This document shows, in pieces, positions 37,527-49,644 of a DNA stretch of 64,000 bases; the first letter of the stretch is position 1; each line of letters opens with the position of its first letter. The DNA is from Streptomyces olindensis (lineage in GTDB: Bacteria; Actinomycetota; Actinomycetes; Streptomycetales; Streptomycetaceae). Made by a program: the position numbers and the translations under genes. The stretch is taken from the NCBI GenBank assembly GCA_000696115.1, contig JJOH01000004.1, positions 186,001 to 250,000 on the forward strand, written 5' to 3'. The notes beneath the pieces are model-generated. The model saw only the letters and a program-made list of their open reading frames with translations, made no database searches and had not been told where the DNA came from.

Positions 37527-38963
37527 TCAGCCCCCGGCCGTCCGCCGCTCGAGGACCACGTACCCGCCCGCCTCGCCCGCCACGGCGTACTCGGCGCCGG
37601 GGTGCAGCACCCGGGCGTAGCCCACCGGGTCGCGGTACCTGCCGCCGACGTTCTCCAGGGCGATGTACTCCGGGGTGACGCCCTGGGTGTTGCCGAGCCA
37701 GAAGACCCGGCAGCGCGAGGTGAGGCGGCTGATCGGGCCGATGTTGGCCTCGACGGTGGCGCCGTCGGGTATCCGCGCCAGCAGCCGTCCGACGCCGGAC
37801 ACCGCGGCCGGCTTGCGGTAGATCTCGGCCTCGGTCAGCTGCGCCAGCGGCAGCGAGGTGGTCAGCGCCAGCGCCGCGGCGGCGACGGCGGCCGGAAGGT
37901 GGACGGCGTACGAGCGCAGCCACGCGCGCGTGCTGAGGCGGGCGGTGGTGAGGGCGTCGGCGAGGGCGAGCACGACGACCGGCATCAGGACCGCGCTGTA
38001 GTGCCAGTCGGTGCCCCAGTAGTCCGGGTCCCCGGACAGGAAGCGCCAGCCGAGCGTCGGCAGGGCGACCACCAGCAGCGGGGAGCGCAGGGCGAGCAGC
38101 CCGGTGGTGGGGATCAGCAGCCAGGCGAGGGTGCGCAGCTTGGTGCCGAGGCCCTCGACGGGGCTGCCCGCGTCGCTGACCTTGTCCCAGTAGGCGTAAC
38201 CGCCCGAGGGGCTGAACGACGGGATCGCCACGGTGAGGACGAGCACCGTCGCCGCCACGCCGAACACCGCGACACCCAGCGCGTACCGGACCGCCCGGGG
38301 CGACCGGCCGCGCGCCCGCCAGGCCACGAGCAGCGCGATCGCGGCCAGGGTCAGCCCCAGGTCCTCCTTGACCAGCACCAGCGGAAGCGCCCAGCACAGG
38401 GCCGCGCGCAGGCGCTGCGCGAGGAGGGCCTCCAGGGAGAAGGCGATCAGCGGGACGGCGAAGCAGACCTCGTGGAAGTCGAAGTCGACGGCGCGCTGGA
38501 CGCCCCAGGACAGCCCGTGGGCGAGGCCGAGGGCCAGACCCCGGCGCCGGCCCAGGAGCCGGGCGGCGGCGCGGGTGACCGGCACGGCGGACAGCGCGAA
38601 GAGCGCCGCCTGCGCGACCAGCAGCGTGACCGGCGAGGGAAACAGCCGGTACAGCGGCGCGAGCACGGCGGTCACCGGGCTGAAGTGGTCTCCCAGGATG
38701 TCGAAGCCCGGCCCCTTGAGGTCGGCGACCGGCGCCCGCAGATGCGCGTAGGCACGCACGGCCTGCTCGAAGATGCCCAGGTCCCAGGAGAGCGTCGTCA
38801 TGTGCCGGTAGCGGCCGACGGAGACGGCCGTGTAGGCGGCGAAGAGGGCGGCGGCGAGGATCCACGGGTCCCATCGCGCGCTGAGGCGGCGCCGGTCACC
38901 CGGGGTGCGGACGACCGGCGTCGGTATCCGGGGCGACGGGACCCGGAGGGTGGAGGCAGGCAT
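37527..38963 (-). CDS. DUF2079 integral membrane protein
   Basis: 478 residues with about ten hydrophobic helices. The N-terminal loop holds TTLSWDLGIFEQAVRAYAH and GDHFSPVTAVLAPLYRLFPS, signatures of DUF2079, a GT-C glycosyltransferase-like fold (Asp-containing first external loop). A small C-terminal extracytoplasmic domain follows. Possibly transfers sugar from a polyprenyl donor. Start ATG 38963 behind AAGG. Divergent from mfd. Confidence 0.88.
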   Translation of the reverse strand: MPASTLRVPSPRIPTPVVRTPGDRRRLSARWDPWILAAALFAAYTAVSVGRYRHMTTLSWDLGIFEQAVRAYAHLRAPVADLKGPGFDILGDHFSPVTAVLAPLYRLFPSPVTLLVAQAALFALSAVPVTRAAARLLGRRRGLALGLAHGLSWGVQRAVDFDFHEVCFAVPLIAFSLEALLAQRLRAALCWALPLVLVKEDLGLTLAAIALLVAWRARGRSPRAVRYALGVAVFGVAATVLVLTVAIPSFSPSGGYAYWDKVSDAGSPVEGLGTKLRTLAWLLIPTTGLLALRSPLLVVALPTLGWRFLSGDPDYWGTDWHYSAVLMPVVVLALADALTTARLSTRAWLRSYAVHLPAAVAAAALALTTSLPLAQLTEAEIYRKPAAVSGVGRLLARIPDGATVEANIGPISRLTSRCRVFWLGNTQGVTPEYIALENVGGRYRDPVGYARVLHPGAEYAVAGEAGGYVVLERRTAGG

Positions 38964-39212
38964 GACGTGCCTTACGCAGGGGCGGGAATCGGACAGATCA
39001 TGCCGTGGCGAAAACAACTGGTGGGGGTGAAGTTGTGAAGATTGGGCGGCTGATTCCCCCTTGACCGGCGTGATGGGGCACGGCCAGGGGAGAACGGGCG
39101 TTATCCACAGGCCCGCCGCGCGGGCGCGCATCGTCGTACGCTGGAGACCCCCGGCCCGCAGCGCGCGTCGGGCCCGTCGTGTTGCCCCTCCCCTGGACGG
39201 AAAAAGCCCCGA

Positions 39213-42746
<3,534 letters not shown>

Positions 42747-42769
42747 TGCCGGGCCGTCCGACGCCGCTG

Positions 42770-42791
42770 GGGCCCTGACACTCCAGGGCCC
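42770..42791. terminator. Hairpin between convergent mfd and merR-type gene
   Basis: 8-bp stem GGGCCCTG/CAGGGCCC with loop ACACTC in the 72-bp gap. Confidence 0.6.
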
Positions 42792-42818
42792 TCGACGCCG
42801 ACCCGCGCTGAAGTTCCG

Positions 42819-43205
42819 TCAGGCCACCGGTCGTACTCGTGCACCGGTGGCCCGGCGCAGTGCCGTCGCCAGCCGGTCGCGGACCGCGACCTGCGCCGCG
42901 ATCCGCGCGTCCAGCACCGCGAGCCGGTCGGCCGCGACCCGCAGGGCCCGGTCCGAGGCGGGCCCGGCCGTGACGTCGCCGTCCAGGCACGGCAGGAACA
43001 CCCGCACGTCGTCGAGGGTCAGACCGACCTCCAGCAGACCGCGGATGTTGCGGACGCGGACCGCCGCACCGGCGTCGTACAGGCGGTAGCCGTTCGCGGC
43101 CCGTTCGGACGTGATGAGCCCCGCCTGCTCGTAGTGGCGCAGGGCGCGCGCCGTGGTGCCGGTCGCTTCGGCGAGTTCGCCGATCCGCATACGAGGTGCT
43201 GCCAT
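42819..43205 (-). CDS. MerR-family regulator
   Basis: 128 residues. Winged-helix HTH at the very start: MRIGELAEATGTTARALRHYEQAGLI followed by the wing SERAANGYRLYD; then a dimerisation coiled coil. A single Cys (FLPCLD) is present. Start ATG 43205, or 43190 at MRIGEL. Co-directional with, and 11 bp after, an SDR gene whose promoter has a MerR-type operator, so it likely controls that operon. Confidence 0.9.
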   Translation of the reverse strand: MAAPRMRIGELAEATGTTARALRHYEQAGLITSERAANGYRLYDAGAAVRVRNIRGLLEVGLTLDDVRVFLPCLDGDVTAGPASDRALRVAADRLAVLDARIAAQVAVRDRLATALRRATGARVRPVA

Positions 43206-43216
43206 GGGCGCCAGTC

Positions 43217-44005
43217 TCATCCGACGACCGCGCCGCCGTCCACCGGAAGCACCACGCCGGTGATGAACGACGCCTGTGGCGAGGCCAGTTGCGTGATCGC
43301 CCACGCCACCTCCCCGGGGCGGCCGATCCGGCCGAGCGGCGTGTGGTCGAGCTGCCACGCGCGGATCGCGGCACGCTGCTCGGGTGTGAGGCCGGAGTGG
43401 TCGGCGATCGGGGTGTCGATCGCACCGGGGGCCACGGCGGCGACCCGGATCCCCAGGGGCGCGAGCTCCACCGCCCAACTGCGCGTGAGCACCTCCAGGG
43501 CCGCCTTGCCCGCCGCGTACAGGGAGTTGCCCGGCCAGGCCCGCTGCCCCACCGAGGTCGTCACGTTCACGATCACCCCGCGCCTCTCCTCCAGCGCCGG
43601 GAGCGCGGCCTGGACGAGCAGCACCGGAGCGAGGAGGTTCGTCGCGAGTTGGGGCTCGACGGCGGCACGCGTGTAGGTGCGCAAGGACTGGGTGGTGACG
43701 ATCCCGGCGTTGTTCACCAGCACGTCGATGCCGCCGTGCCGGTCGAGCACCGTACGGACGATGGTCTCGGGGCCGTCGTCGGCCGTGACGTCGGCGACCA
43801 GCGGGCTGATACGGGACGGGGCATGGGCGGCCGTCTCGGCGAGGGGCGCCGCACGGCGGCCCACGGCCACGACGTGTGCGCCCTCGTCGGCGAAGGCGCG
43901 GGCGGTGGCGCGGCCTATGCCCGTACCGGCGCCGGTGACCAGGACGGTTCGCGGTGTCGTCGTCGACGAAGTCCCGTGCGGCTTCTTCTGGTTCGGAGAG
44001 TCCAT
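43217..44005 (-). CDS. Short-chain dehydrogenase/reductase
   Basis: 262 residues. NAD(P) motif TGAGTGIGRA near 24-33, NNAG near 97-100, and catalytic Ser-Tyr-Lys within VTTSVGQRA and SLYAAGKAAL. C-terminal PGEVAWAITQLASPQASFITG is typical of classical SDRs. ATG 44005 is chosen because the longer reading (TTG 44044) would run through an operator-like dyad. The short start has no ribosome site, so a leaderless message is possible. Substrate unknown. Confidence 0.9.
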   Translation of the reverse strand: MDSPNQKKPHGTSSTTTPRTVLVTGAGTGIGRATARAFADEGAHVVAVGRRAAPLAETAAHAPSRISPLVADVTADDGPETIVRTVLDRHGGIDVLVNNAGIVTTQSLRTYTRAAVEPQLATNLLAPVLLVQAALPALEERRGVIVNVTTSVGQRAWPGNSLYAAGKAALEVLTRSWAVELAPLGIRVAAVAPGAIDTPIADHSGLTPEQRAAIRAWQLDHTPLGRIGRPGEVAWAITQLASPQASFITGVVLPVDGGAVVG

Positions 44006-44018
44006 GCGGGGATCGTCG

Positions 44019-44044
44019 GACCCTGACGCCAGTGTCAAGGTCAA
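44019..44044 (-). promoter_or_regulatory. MerR-type operator/promoter for the SDR-merR operon
   Basis: On the minus strand GACCTTGAC-N6-GTCAGGGTC (44042 to 44019), an 8-of-9 matched dyad, with TTGACC/TTGACA-like -35 elements inside the left arm. MerR regulators bind such dyads between the -35 and -10 elements. The transcription start would fall close to ATG 44005. Confidence 0.7.
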
Positions 44045-44065
44045 GCGCGAGACGAGGGTCCTGCT

Positions 44066-44110
44066 GCCGTTGCCGCCGTTGCCGCCGTTGCCGCCGTTGC
44101 CGCCGTTGTC
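44066..44110. repeat. 9-bp tandem repeat
   Basis: Four perfect copies of GCCGTTGCC and a fifth with one change, in the gap between the SDR and TetR genes. Confidence 0.9.
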
Positions 44111-44163
44111 GTTGCCGTTCGCCTTTGTGGTGGCATCAGACCCGGACGCGCCGTCCGCCGCCC

Positions 44164-44820
44164 CTACTCCCCGCGCCGGAACAGCATCTCCGCCAGCACG
44201 CGGAACACCTCCTCGGGATCCCGGTCGCCCACCGGGCCGTCCAGGTTGTGGCTGAGCAGCAGCGTGGCGAAGCCATGGGCCAGGGACCAGGCGGCGACTC
44301 CGGCCAGACGGGCGTCGGCGCCCCGGCCCTCCGGCGGCACGGTGGTGACGGCTTCGCGCAGGGCGTCCGAGGCGAGCGCCCGGGCCGTGGTCAGTTCCAG
44401 ATCGCCGGCGCGCAGCAGCTCGGGCGCGAACATCACCTGGAAGTGCGCCGGATGCTCACGCGCGAAGCGTACGTAGCGCACGCCCGCCTCCTTCAGGTCC
44501 GCCGCCTCCCGCAGCGCGGTCGCGAGCAGCCCGAAACCCTCGGCGGCGATCGCGGTGAGCAGCCCGGCGCGGTCCTTGAAGTGGTGGGCCGGCGCCGCGT
44601 GCGAGACGCCCGCGCGGCGGGCCAGGTCACGCAGGCTCAGCCCGGACGGACCGTCCACCGCGATCGCGTCGAGGGCGGCCGTGAGGATGGCCCGGCGCAG
44701 GTCGCCGTGGTGGTACGGACGCCCCGTGGTGCTCTTGCCGTTCGCTGACGCCTTGTCGGCCCCTGATGCCTTGTCGGCCCCTGACGCCCTGCCGATCCCT
44801 GATGCCTTGCTGGAGCTCAT
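44164..44820 (-). CDS. TetR-family regulator
   Basis: 218 residues. A low-complexity start with ASGADK repeats (two copies), then the HTH: RRAILTAALDAIAVDGPSG and LRDLARRAGVSHAAPAHHF. C-terminus all helical (ARLAGVAAWSLAHGFATLLL), ligand pocket unknown. Divergent from the SCO6745-like gene, with 12-bp direct repeats in the 122-bp gap, so it probably represses both. Confidence 0.9.
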   Translation of the reverse strand: MSSSKASGIGRASGADKASGADKASANGKSTTGRPYHHGDLRRAILTAALDAIAVDGPSGLSLRDLARRAGVSHAAPAHHFKDRAGLLTAIAAEGFGLLATALREAADLKEAGVRYVRFAREHPAHFQVMFAPELLRAGDLELTTARALASDALREAVTTVPPEGRGADARLAGVAAWSLAHGFATLLLSHNLDGPVGDRDPEEVFRVLAEMLFRRGE

Positions 44821-44847
44821 GGTCAGGAGCGTACGCCGAATCTAGCC

Positions 44848-44894
44848 ATTGACAAGTTGAGGACCGGCGAGGCAATCTTGTCATTGTCAAGTTG
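44848..44894. promoter_or_regulatory. Direct-repeat operator between TetR gene and its divergent neighbour
   Basis: ATTGACAAGTTG (44848-44859) and ATTGTCAAGTTG (44883-44894), 35 bp apart. The second is part of CTTGTCATTGTCAAG (44878-44892), an imperfect palindrome (12 of 15). They lie within 30-75 bp of both start codons. Confidence 0.65.
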
Positions 44895-44942
44895 CGCGGG
44901 GATCGGGTGCCGCCCGATCCCCGCGCCGAGGGGGTGGACGCG

Positions 44943-45914
44943 ATGGAGGCAGCCATGCCGGAACATGTCGGCGAGATCAATGAGACGTCGCAGGTCAGCG
45001 AAGCGGTGCAGGTCCGAGAGAACGCCGAGCGCGCCGTGACGCGGGGCGGCAGCGTGGAGCCGGCCCGCGTGCGGCAGATGTGGCATCTGCTGGAGCCCTT
45101 GCACGCGGTGCTGTACTACGCGCCGGAAGCCTTCGAGGAGGCGGCCGCACTCGGGTTCGACACGCGGGAGCGCTGGCCGAGCTACTTCCCGTACCGCGCC
45201 GCCCCCTTGGGAGAGATCGGCCCGCGGCAGGTGACGTCCGCCTTCTACAGCTTCAGCCCGCGCATGGTCGCGGAGCATGTCGAGCCGGCGTGGCGGATCG
45301 CGAGTCCGGGCGCCGTGCTGGAGGCCAGGACGCGGGCGGTCGACCGGGCCTACCGCGCCCTCTTCGGGGATCAGGTGGACAGCCCTGAGCTGGCGGAGGC
45401 GGCCGCGCTCGCCCGGCGTGCCGCCGAGGCGGCGGACACGGCCGCGCGCCCGCTCGCCGCCGCCAACGCCGCGTTGCCCTGGCCGCAGGCCCCGCACCTG
45501 CAGTTGTGGCGCGCCGCGACGATCCTGCGCGAGCACCGCGGCGACGGCCATCTCGCGGCCCTGCTCCTGGCGGGCCTGGATCCGGTGGAGTCGCTCGTCT
45601 CCTTCGCCGCGATAGGCGCCGCGTCCGTGGAACGCTTCGAAAGCCGAGGCTGGACCCCCGGCGAATGGGCGGCCGCCCGTGACCGCCTCACCGCCAGGGG
45701 CCTGGTCGACGAGGACGGTACGGCCACGGAGGAGGGCCGCGCTCTGCGCCACCGCGTGGAGCGCCACACCGACCAACTGGCCGCCGGCCCCTGGCAGTCC
45801 CTCGGACCGGACGGCGTCGACCGGCTCGCCGGACTGCTGGGCGACTACTGGGTCGCGGTCCTGGGGTCCGGCCTGCTGCCCTCGGAGACGACGTTGGGCA
45901 TAGGCAAGGTCTGA
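44943..45914 (+). CDS. SCO6745-family protein (helix-turn-helix-like, unknown function)
   Basis: 323 residues. The core starts ARVRQMWHLLEPLHAVLYYAPEA, followed by a winged-helix-like C-terminal region (SRGWTPGEWAAARDRLTARGLVDEDGTATEEGRALR), the pattern of the SCO6745 family (name from memory). No catalytic motif seen, no signal peptide. Start ATG 44943, or ATG 44955 with GGAGG 5 nt upstream. Divergent from and probably controlled by the TetR gene. Confidence 0.75.
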   Translation: MEAAMPEHVGEINETSQVSEAVQVRENAERAVTRGGSVEPARVRQMWHLLEPLHAVLYYAPEAFEEAAALGFDTRERWPSYFPYRAAPLGEIGPRQVTSAFYSFSPRMVAEHVEPAWRIASPGAVLEARTRAVDRAYRALFGDQVDSPELAEAAALARRAAEAADTAARPLAAANAALPWPQAPHLQLWRAATILREHRGDGHLAALLLAGLDPVESLVSFAAIGAASVERFESRGWTPGEWAAARDRLTARGLVDEDGTATEEGRALRHRVERHTDQLAAGPWQSLGPDGVDRLAGLLGDYWVAVLGSGLLPSETTLGIGKV

Positions 45915-46049
45915 CCGGGAGGCCGGACGAGGGGTGCCGTGCGGTCCTGCCCGGACAGGGGGAGCCGCCCGCAGGACGGGCGTTGGAGCTGACACAGGAG
46001 CTGACGCCCAAGACGCGTCCCGCGGGCGGCACCCGCGCTGGTGGAGGCG

Positions 46050-46241
46050 TTACTGCTGGTCGGGCCGGTCGCGGTGGGGCTCGCGGTCCATGCCGAGCGT
46101 GCCCTCGACCCGCTGCTGCCCGGTGTCGACCTGGTCCTCGTACTTGCCGCCGGTCTTCTCGTTGAGCTTCTGTTCCGCGGTGTCGGAGCCTTGCTTGCCC
46201 CTGTTCCGCGCCTGGCTCTTGAGCTTGTCGAAGATGCCCAT
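46050..46241 (-). CDS. Small antitoxin-like protein (MT0933 family)
   Basis: 63 residues, hydrophilic. MGIFDKLKSQARNRG at the start and LNEKTGGKYEDQVDTGQQRV in the middle match the MT0933-like family, labelled antitoxin in Pfam on weak evidence. No toxin gene is adjacent on the same strand, though a secreted HNH nuclease gene is divergent from it. GGAAGGAG precedes the ATG. Confidence 0.8.
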   Translation of the reverse strand: MGIFDKLKSQARNRGKQGSDTAEQKLNEKTGGKYEDQVDTGQQRVEGTLGMDREPHRDRPDQQ

Positions 46242-46402
46242 GCGGAACTCCTTCCGGGGGTGACTCAGAACCGACGATACGCGTGACATGTGGAGTATGC
46301 CCATTTGGGGCCCGTGTGGTCTGTACCTCTCCCTCGCTACCGTGGGACCAGGCACAGCCGCCCATGCCCGGGCGGAACAGGCAAGCAGGGGAGGGGCGTA
46401 CG

Positions 46403-47179
46403 GTGAGGCGTCTGAGGGGCGGGGCGGCAGCGGTTGCCGCGATGGTGTTCGCCGGTGCGACGCTGGCCGGCTGCGAAGGGCTGACCCCGCCCGCGGACGG
46501 CGGCGGGTCCTCCGGCTCCGGCGCACCGGCCGACGGCAACGGCCGGGCGGTGAGCCCGCTGGACAACCCGGACGGCACGAAGCCGGGGCTGGCGGCGATC
46601 ACGTCCGCCGCGGACCGGGCGAGTGCGCGTGCTCTGATCGAAAAGGTGGCGACCAAGGGGCGCGGCCCCAGGACCGGATACGAACGGGACAAGTTCGGCT
46701 ACGCCTGGATGGATTCGGCACCCCGCGACGTCCCCTACTCCCACAACGGCTGTGACACACGGAACGACCTGCTGCGGAGGGACGGCGAGGACCTTCGCTT
46801 CCGGTCCGGCTCGGACTGCGTCGTCAGCTCCCTCACGCTGCACGACCCGTACACCGGGAAGGTCATCGAGTGGACCAAGTCCCGTGCGACGAAGGTCCAG
46901 ATAGACCACGTCATGCCGCTGTCGTACGACTGGCAGATGGGCGCGTCGCGCTGGACGAAGGACAAGCGGGAGGCCATCGCGAACGACCCGCTCAACCTCG
47001 TCCCGGTGGACGGGCCGACCAACAGCGCGAAGGGAGATTCCGGTCCGGCGTCCTGGCTGCCCCCGAACAAGAGCATCCGCTGCTCCTACTCGGTGCGCTT
47101 CGCCCAGGTGTCGCTGAAGTACGACCTGCCCGTGACGGATGCCGACAAGCGGATGATGCTGCGTCAGTGCGGCGGCTGA
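46403..47179 (+). CDS. Secreted HNH-family nuclease lipoprotein
   Basis: 258 residues. Signal peptide with lipobox LAGC, lipidated Cys24; then a disordered Gly/Ser stretch. The C-terminal domain contains QIDHVMPLSYDWQMGASRW and NDPLNLVPVDGPTNSAKGD, the His-Asn-type motif of HNH endonucleases of the DUF1524/GmrSD C-terminal group, plus GYERDKFGYAW upstream. Probably degrades nucleic acids outside the membrane. Start GTG 46403 behind GGGAGGGG. Confidence 0.9.
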   Translation: MRRLRGGAAAVAAMVFAGATLAGCEGLTPPADGGGSSGSGAPADGNGRAVSPLDNPDGTKPGLAAITSAADRASARALIEKVATKGRGPRTGYERDKFGYAWMDSAPRDVPYSHNGCDTRNDLLRRDGEDLRFRSGSDCVVSSLTLHDPYTGKVIEWTKSRATKVQIDHVMPLSYDWQMGASRWTKDKREAIANDPLNLVPVDGPTNSAKGDSGPASWLPPNKSIRCSYSVRFAQVSLKYDLPVTDADKRMMLRQCGG

Positions 47180-47228
47180 GAGAGGAGGAGCCGAAGAGAC
47201 CCACCCGTCCTGCGCTACCGTCCGCCGA

Positions 47229-47933
47229 ATGACGACCCATGCGCTGGAGGCCCTGCGGAGCGCGCTGCGGGACAGGGCGGAGCCGGACGTCAGGATCCAG
47301 CAGATGCGGGTGCTGCGGCCGCCGGAAGGCGATGAACTGCTCGGTGTGCGGGTGCCCGTGGTGCGCGAACTGGCCCGGACCCACCGGGAGCTGGCGTGGG
47401 AGGACGTGGACGCGCTGCTGCGCAGCCCTGTTCACGAGGAGCGGTTGGCCGGAGTGCTGGTGCTGGCCGAGCGGATGCGAACGGCCCGGGGCGCGCAGCG
47501 TCGGGTTCTGGTCGACTTCTACCTGGCGCGGACCAGGTGCGTGGACAACTGGGACCTGGTGGACGGTTCCGCCCATGTCGTGCTCGGGCCGTGGCTCGTG
47601 GACGGACCCGAGGACGCCCCGGACGTGCTGGACGAACTGGCCGCCTCGTCCTGGCTCTGGGACCGAAGGATCGCCGTGGTCGCCACCTTGGCACTGATCC
47701 GCGAAGGGCGTTACGACACGACCCTCCGTCTGGTGCGTGCTCTGTGCCGCGACCCGGAACCGCTGATCCACAAGGCGCTCGGCTGGATGCTGCGCGAGAT
47801 CGGCCGCCGGGACGCGCCCCTGCTGGTGGCGTTCCTCGAACACCACCTCACCGACCTGCCGCGCATCACCGTGCGTTACGCGACGGAGCGGCTCCCGGCG
47901 GGCGAGCGGGCGCGGTTCGTGAGAACGCGGTAG
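47229..47933 (+). CDS. DNA alkylation repair protein (AlkD-like HEAT repeats)
   Basis: 234 residues, all helical. Conserved segments LLGVRVPVVRELARTH, CVDNWDLVDGSAHVVLG and SSWLWDRRIAVVATLALIR followed by KALGWMLREIGRRD match AlkD-type glycosylases, where the Trp-Asp pairs line the DNA groove. Removes alkylated bases without flipping them (known for the family). Confidence 0.9.
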   Translation: MTTHALEALRSALRDRAEPDVRIQQMRVLRPPEGDELLGVRVPVVRELARTHRELAWEDVDALLRSPVHEERLAGVLVLAERMRTARGAQRRVLVDFYLARTRCVDNWDLVDGSAHVVLGPWLVDGPEDAPDVLDELAASSWLWDRRIAVVATLALIREGRYDTTLRLVRALCRDPEPLIHKALGWMLREIGRRDAPLLVAFLEHHLTDLPRITVRYATERLPAGERARFVRTR

Positions 47934-48088
47934 CGGAGAGGACGGGTGCGTTCGGCGCGCCGACGGAGGCGGGCCCGGTACCGGTACTCACCTCGCGCCA
48001 CCGAGCGGGGTCCTATTCGTCCCGGCAGCCGGTTTTCTCGCCCGGTAATCGGATTCCGAGTGGTCCGCTCCGCACCTACCGTGACCGC

Positions 48089-48832
48089 ATGCAGTGGAAG
48101 ATATCGAGCCTCGCCGACTGCCCCGACATGCTGGAGCGGGTCGTCGGGATGGCGGACAGTTGGCCGGAGTTCGTCATCCAGGACCTCGTGGGTGCCGCGC
48201 ATTACCCGCGGATCGCCGACGAACTCCCTCAGTACGTCCTGTTCGCCGAGGACGAGCGGGGCGAGGTCGTCGCGAACGCCTACAGCGTGCCCTTCGCCCT
48301 CGACGCCGAGGGCCGCGGCACGCTGCCCGGCAACGGCTGGGACACCGTGCTCGTGTGGGCCTTCTCGGACCTGCGCCGCGGGGTCCGCCCCGACACCGTC
48401 AGCGCGATCTCGATCTCCGTCGCCCCGCACGCGCAGGGCCGCGGACTGTCCGCCGTTATGCTCTCGGCCATGCGCGACAACGCCCGCGCCCTCGGCTTCA
48501 AGGAGGTCGTCGCCCCGGTCCGCCCCAACGCCAAGCACCTCGAACCGCACACGCCCATCGAGGAGTACGCCCACCGCGTCCGCCCCGACGGCCTGCCCCA
48601 CGACCCGTGGCTGCGGGTGCACGCCCGGGCCGGAGCCGTCATCGACTCCGTGGCCCCGGCGTCCATGACGGTGGCCGCCCCGCTGGCGGACTGGCGCCGC
48701 TGGACCGGGCTGCCCTTCGACACCGAGGGCGACATCGAGGTGCCCGGCGGCCTGGTGCCGGTGCGCTGCGAACCGGCCCGCGGGTACGCGGTGTACGTCG
48801 AACCCAACGTGTGGATGCGCCACCCCCTGTGA
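48089..48832 (+). CDS. GNAT-family N-acetyltransferase
   Basis: 247 residues. Acetyl-CoA loop visible as SISVAPHAQGRGLSAVML, with a C-terminal extension carrying WMRHPL. Only the N-terminal two thirds fit the GNAT fold; the rest (VAAPLADWRRWTGLPFDTEG) is characteristic of a GNAT subfamily of unknown substrate. ATG 48089; no strong ribosome site. Confidence 0.8.
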   Translation: MQWKISSLADCPDMLERVVGMADSWPEFVIQDLVGAAHYPRIADELPQYVLFAEDERGEVVANAYSVPFALDAEGRGTLPGNGWDTVLVWAFSDLRRGVRPDTVSAISISVAPHAQGRGLSAVMLSAMRDNARALGFKEVVAPVRPNAKHLEPHTPIEEYAHRVRPDGLPHDPWLRVHARAGAVIDSVAPASMTVAAPLADWRRWTGLPFDTEGDIEVPGGLVPVRCEPARGYAVYVEPNVWMRHPL

Positions 48833-49014
48833 GGCGCGGCGGGCGGTACGGCCGCGACCGCGCGGGACGGGCCGTGCGGACGAAGTGATCAGCACGACAA
48901 CGGTTCGGTACAACCCGTAACCGGTTGTCCGTGTCGGGCTATACGCTCGGATTCCCCACCGGGCTCTGTCACTCGCACATCCGTCCTATCGGCTACACCG
49001 GTCCAGGAGCAGTC

Positions 49015-49644
49015 ATGTACGGCCACGGCGCGGCGCCGCCTCCCCGCAGCGCGGCAACGGTCATCTCCCTGCGCGTGCTGTTCGCCGCCGCCGGCTTCCT
49101 CACGTGCGGCCTGCTGGCCTGCGTACCGCTGTTCCGGGTGGCCGTCCTGCGTGGACGGGTCCTCGACTGGGTGCTGGCCTGGGCGAGCCTGCCCCTGTCC
49201 ATCGTGTGCTTCGCGGTGGTCGGGGTGTTGCCGGAGGGCGACGTCCGGACCGACATCGCGCTGGCCGTGATCCTCCTGATCGGCGCGGGCGCCGGCATCT
49301 ACTTCCTCGTCGTGGACATCAGCCACCACAGCGAGCAGCGCCAGCTCGCCGGTTACGCGCCGCCGCACGCGCCGACCGTCCACTCCGCGTACGGCTATCC
49401 ACACCCGACGCCGCCCTACGCCCCCACCCCCACGCCCACCCCGCAGCCCCCCGGACCGCACACCCCCATCCCTCGAGACGCCACGCCCCACGGCCCCGGC
49501 CCGGTTCAGCCGCCGCCGTCCCCCCAGCGTCCCGCGCCCGCCCGCATCGACCAGGTACGCGCCGAACTCGACGAGCTCAGCGACTACCTGCGCCGGCACG
49601 AAGGCGAGGGCCACGGGGACGGCCGCCACGAGGGCGGCAGGTGA
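49015..49644 (+). CDS. Small integral membrane protein
   Basis: 209 residues with three hydrophobic helices (about 18-42, 53-70, 80-100), then a Pro-rich cytoplasmic tail (PTPTPTPQPPGPH) and a short C-terminal coiled coil RIDQVRAELDELSDYLRRHE. CAGGAGC precedes the ATG. Its stop overlaps the start of a Ser/Thr kinase gene (GTGA), so it may be that kinase's membrane partner. Confidence 0.75.
   Translation: MYGHGAAPPPRSAATVISLRVLFAAAGFLTCGLLACVPLFRVAVLRGRVLDWVLAWASLPLSIVCFAVVGVLPEGDVRTDIALAVILLIGAGAGIYFLVVDISHHSEQRQLAGYAPPHAPTVHSAYGYPHPTPPYAPTPTPTPQPPGPHTPIPRDATPHGPGPVQPPPSPQRPAPARIDQVRAELDELSDYLRRHEGEGHGDGRHEGGR

Noticed and set aside
35797-38874. 1025-residue minus-strand frame under the ABC permease
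   Set aside because: Low-complexity shadow reading across two genes and a terminator.
44066-44110. Possible CRISPR or minisatellite at the 9-bp repeats
   Set aside because: No spacers, too short, no cas genes; simple tandem repeat.
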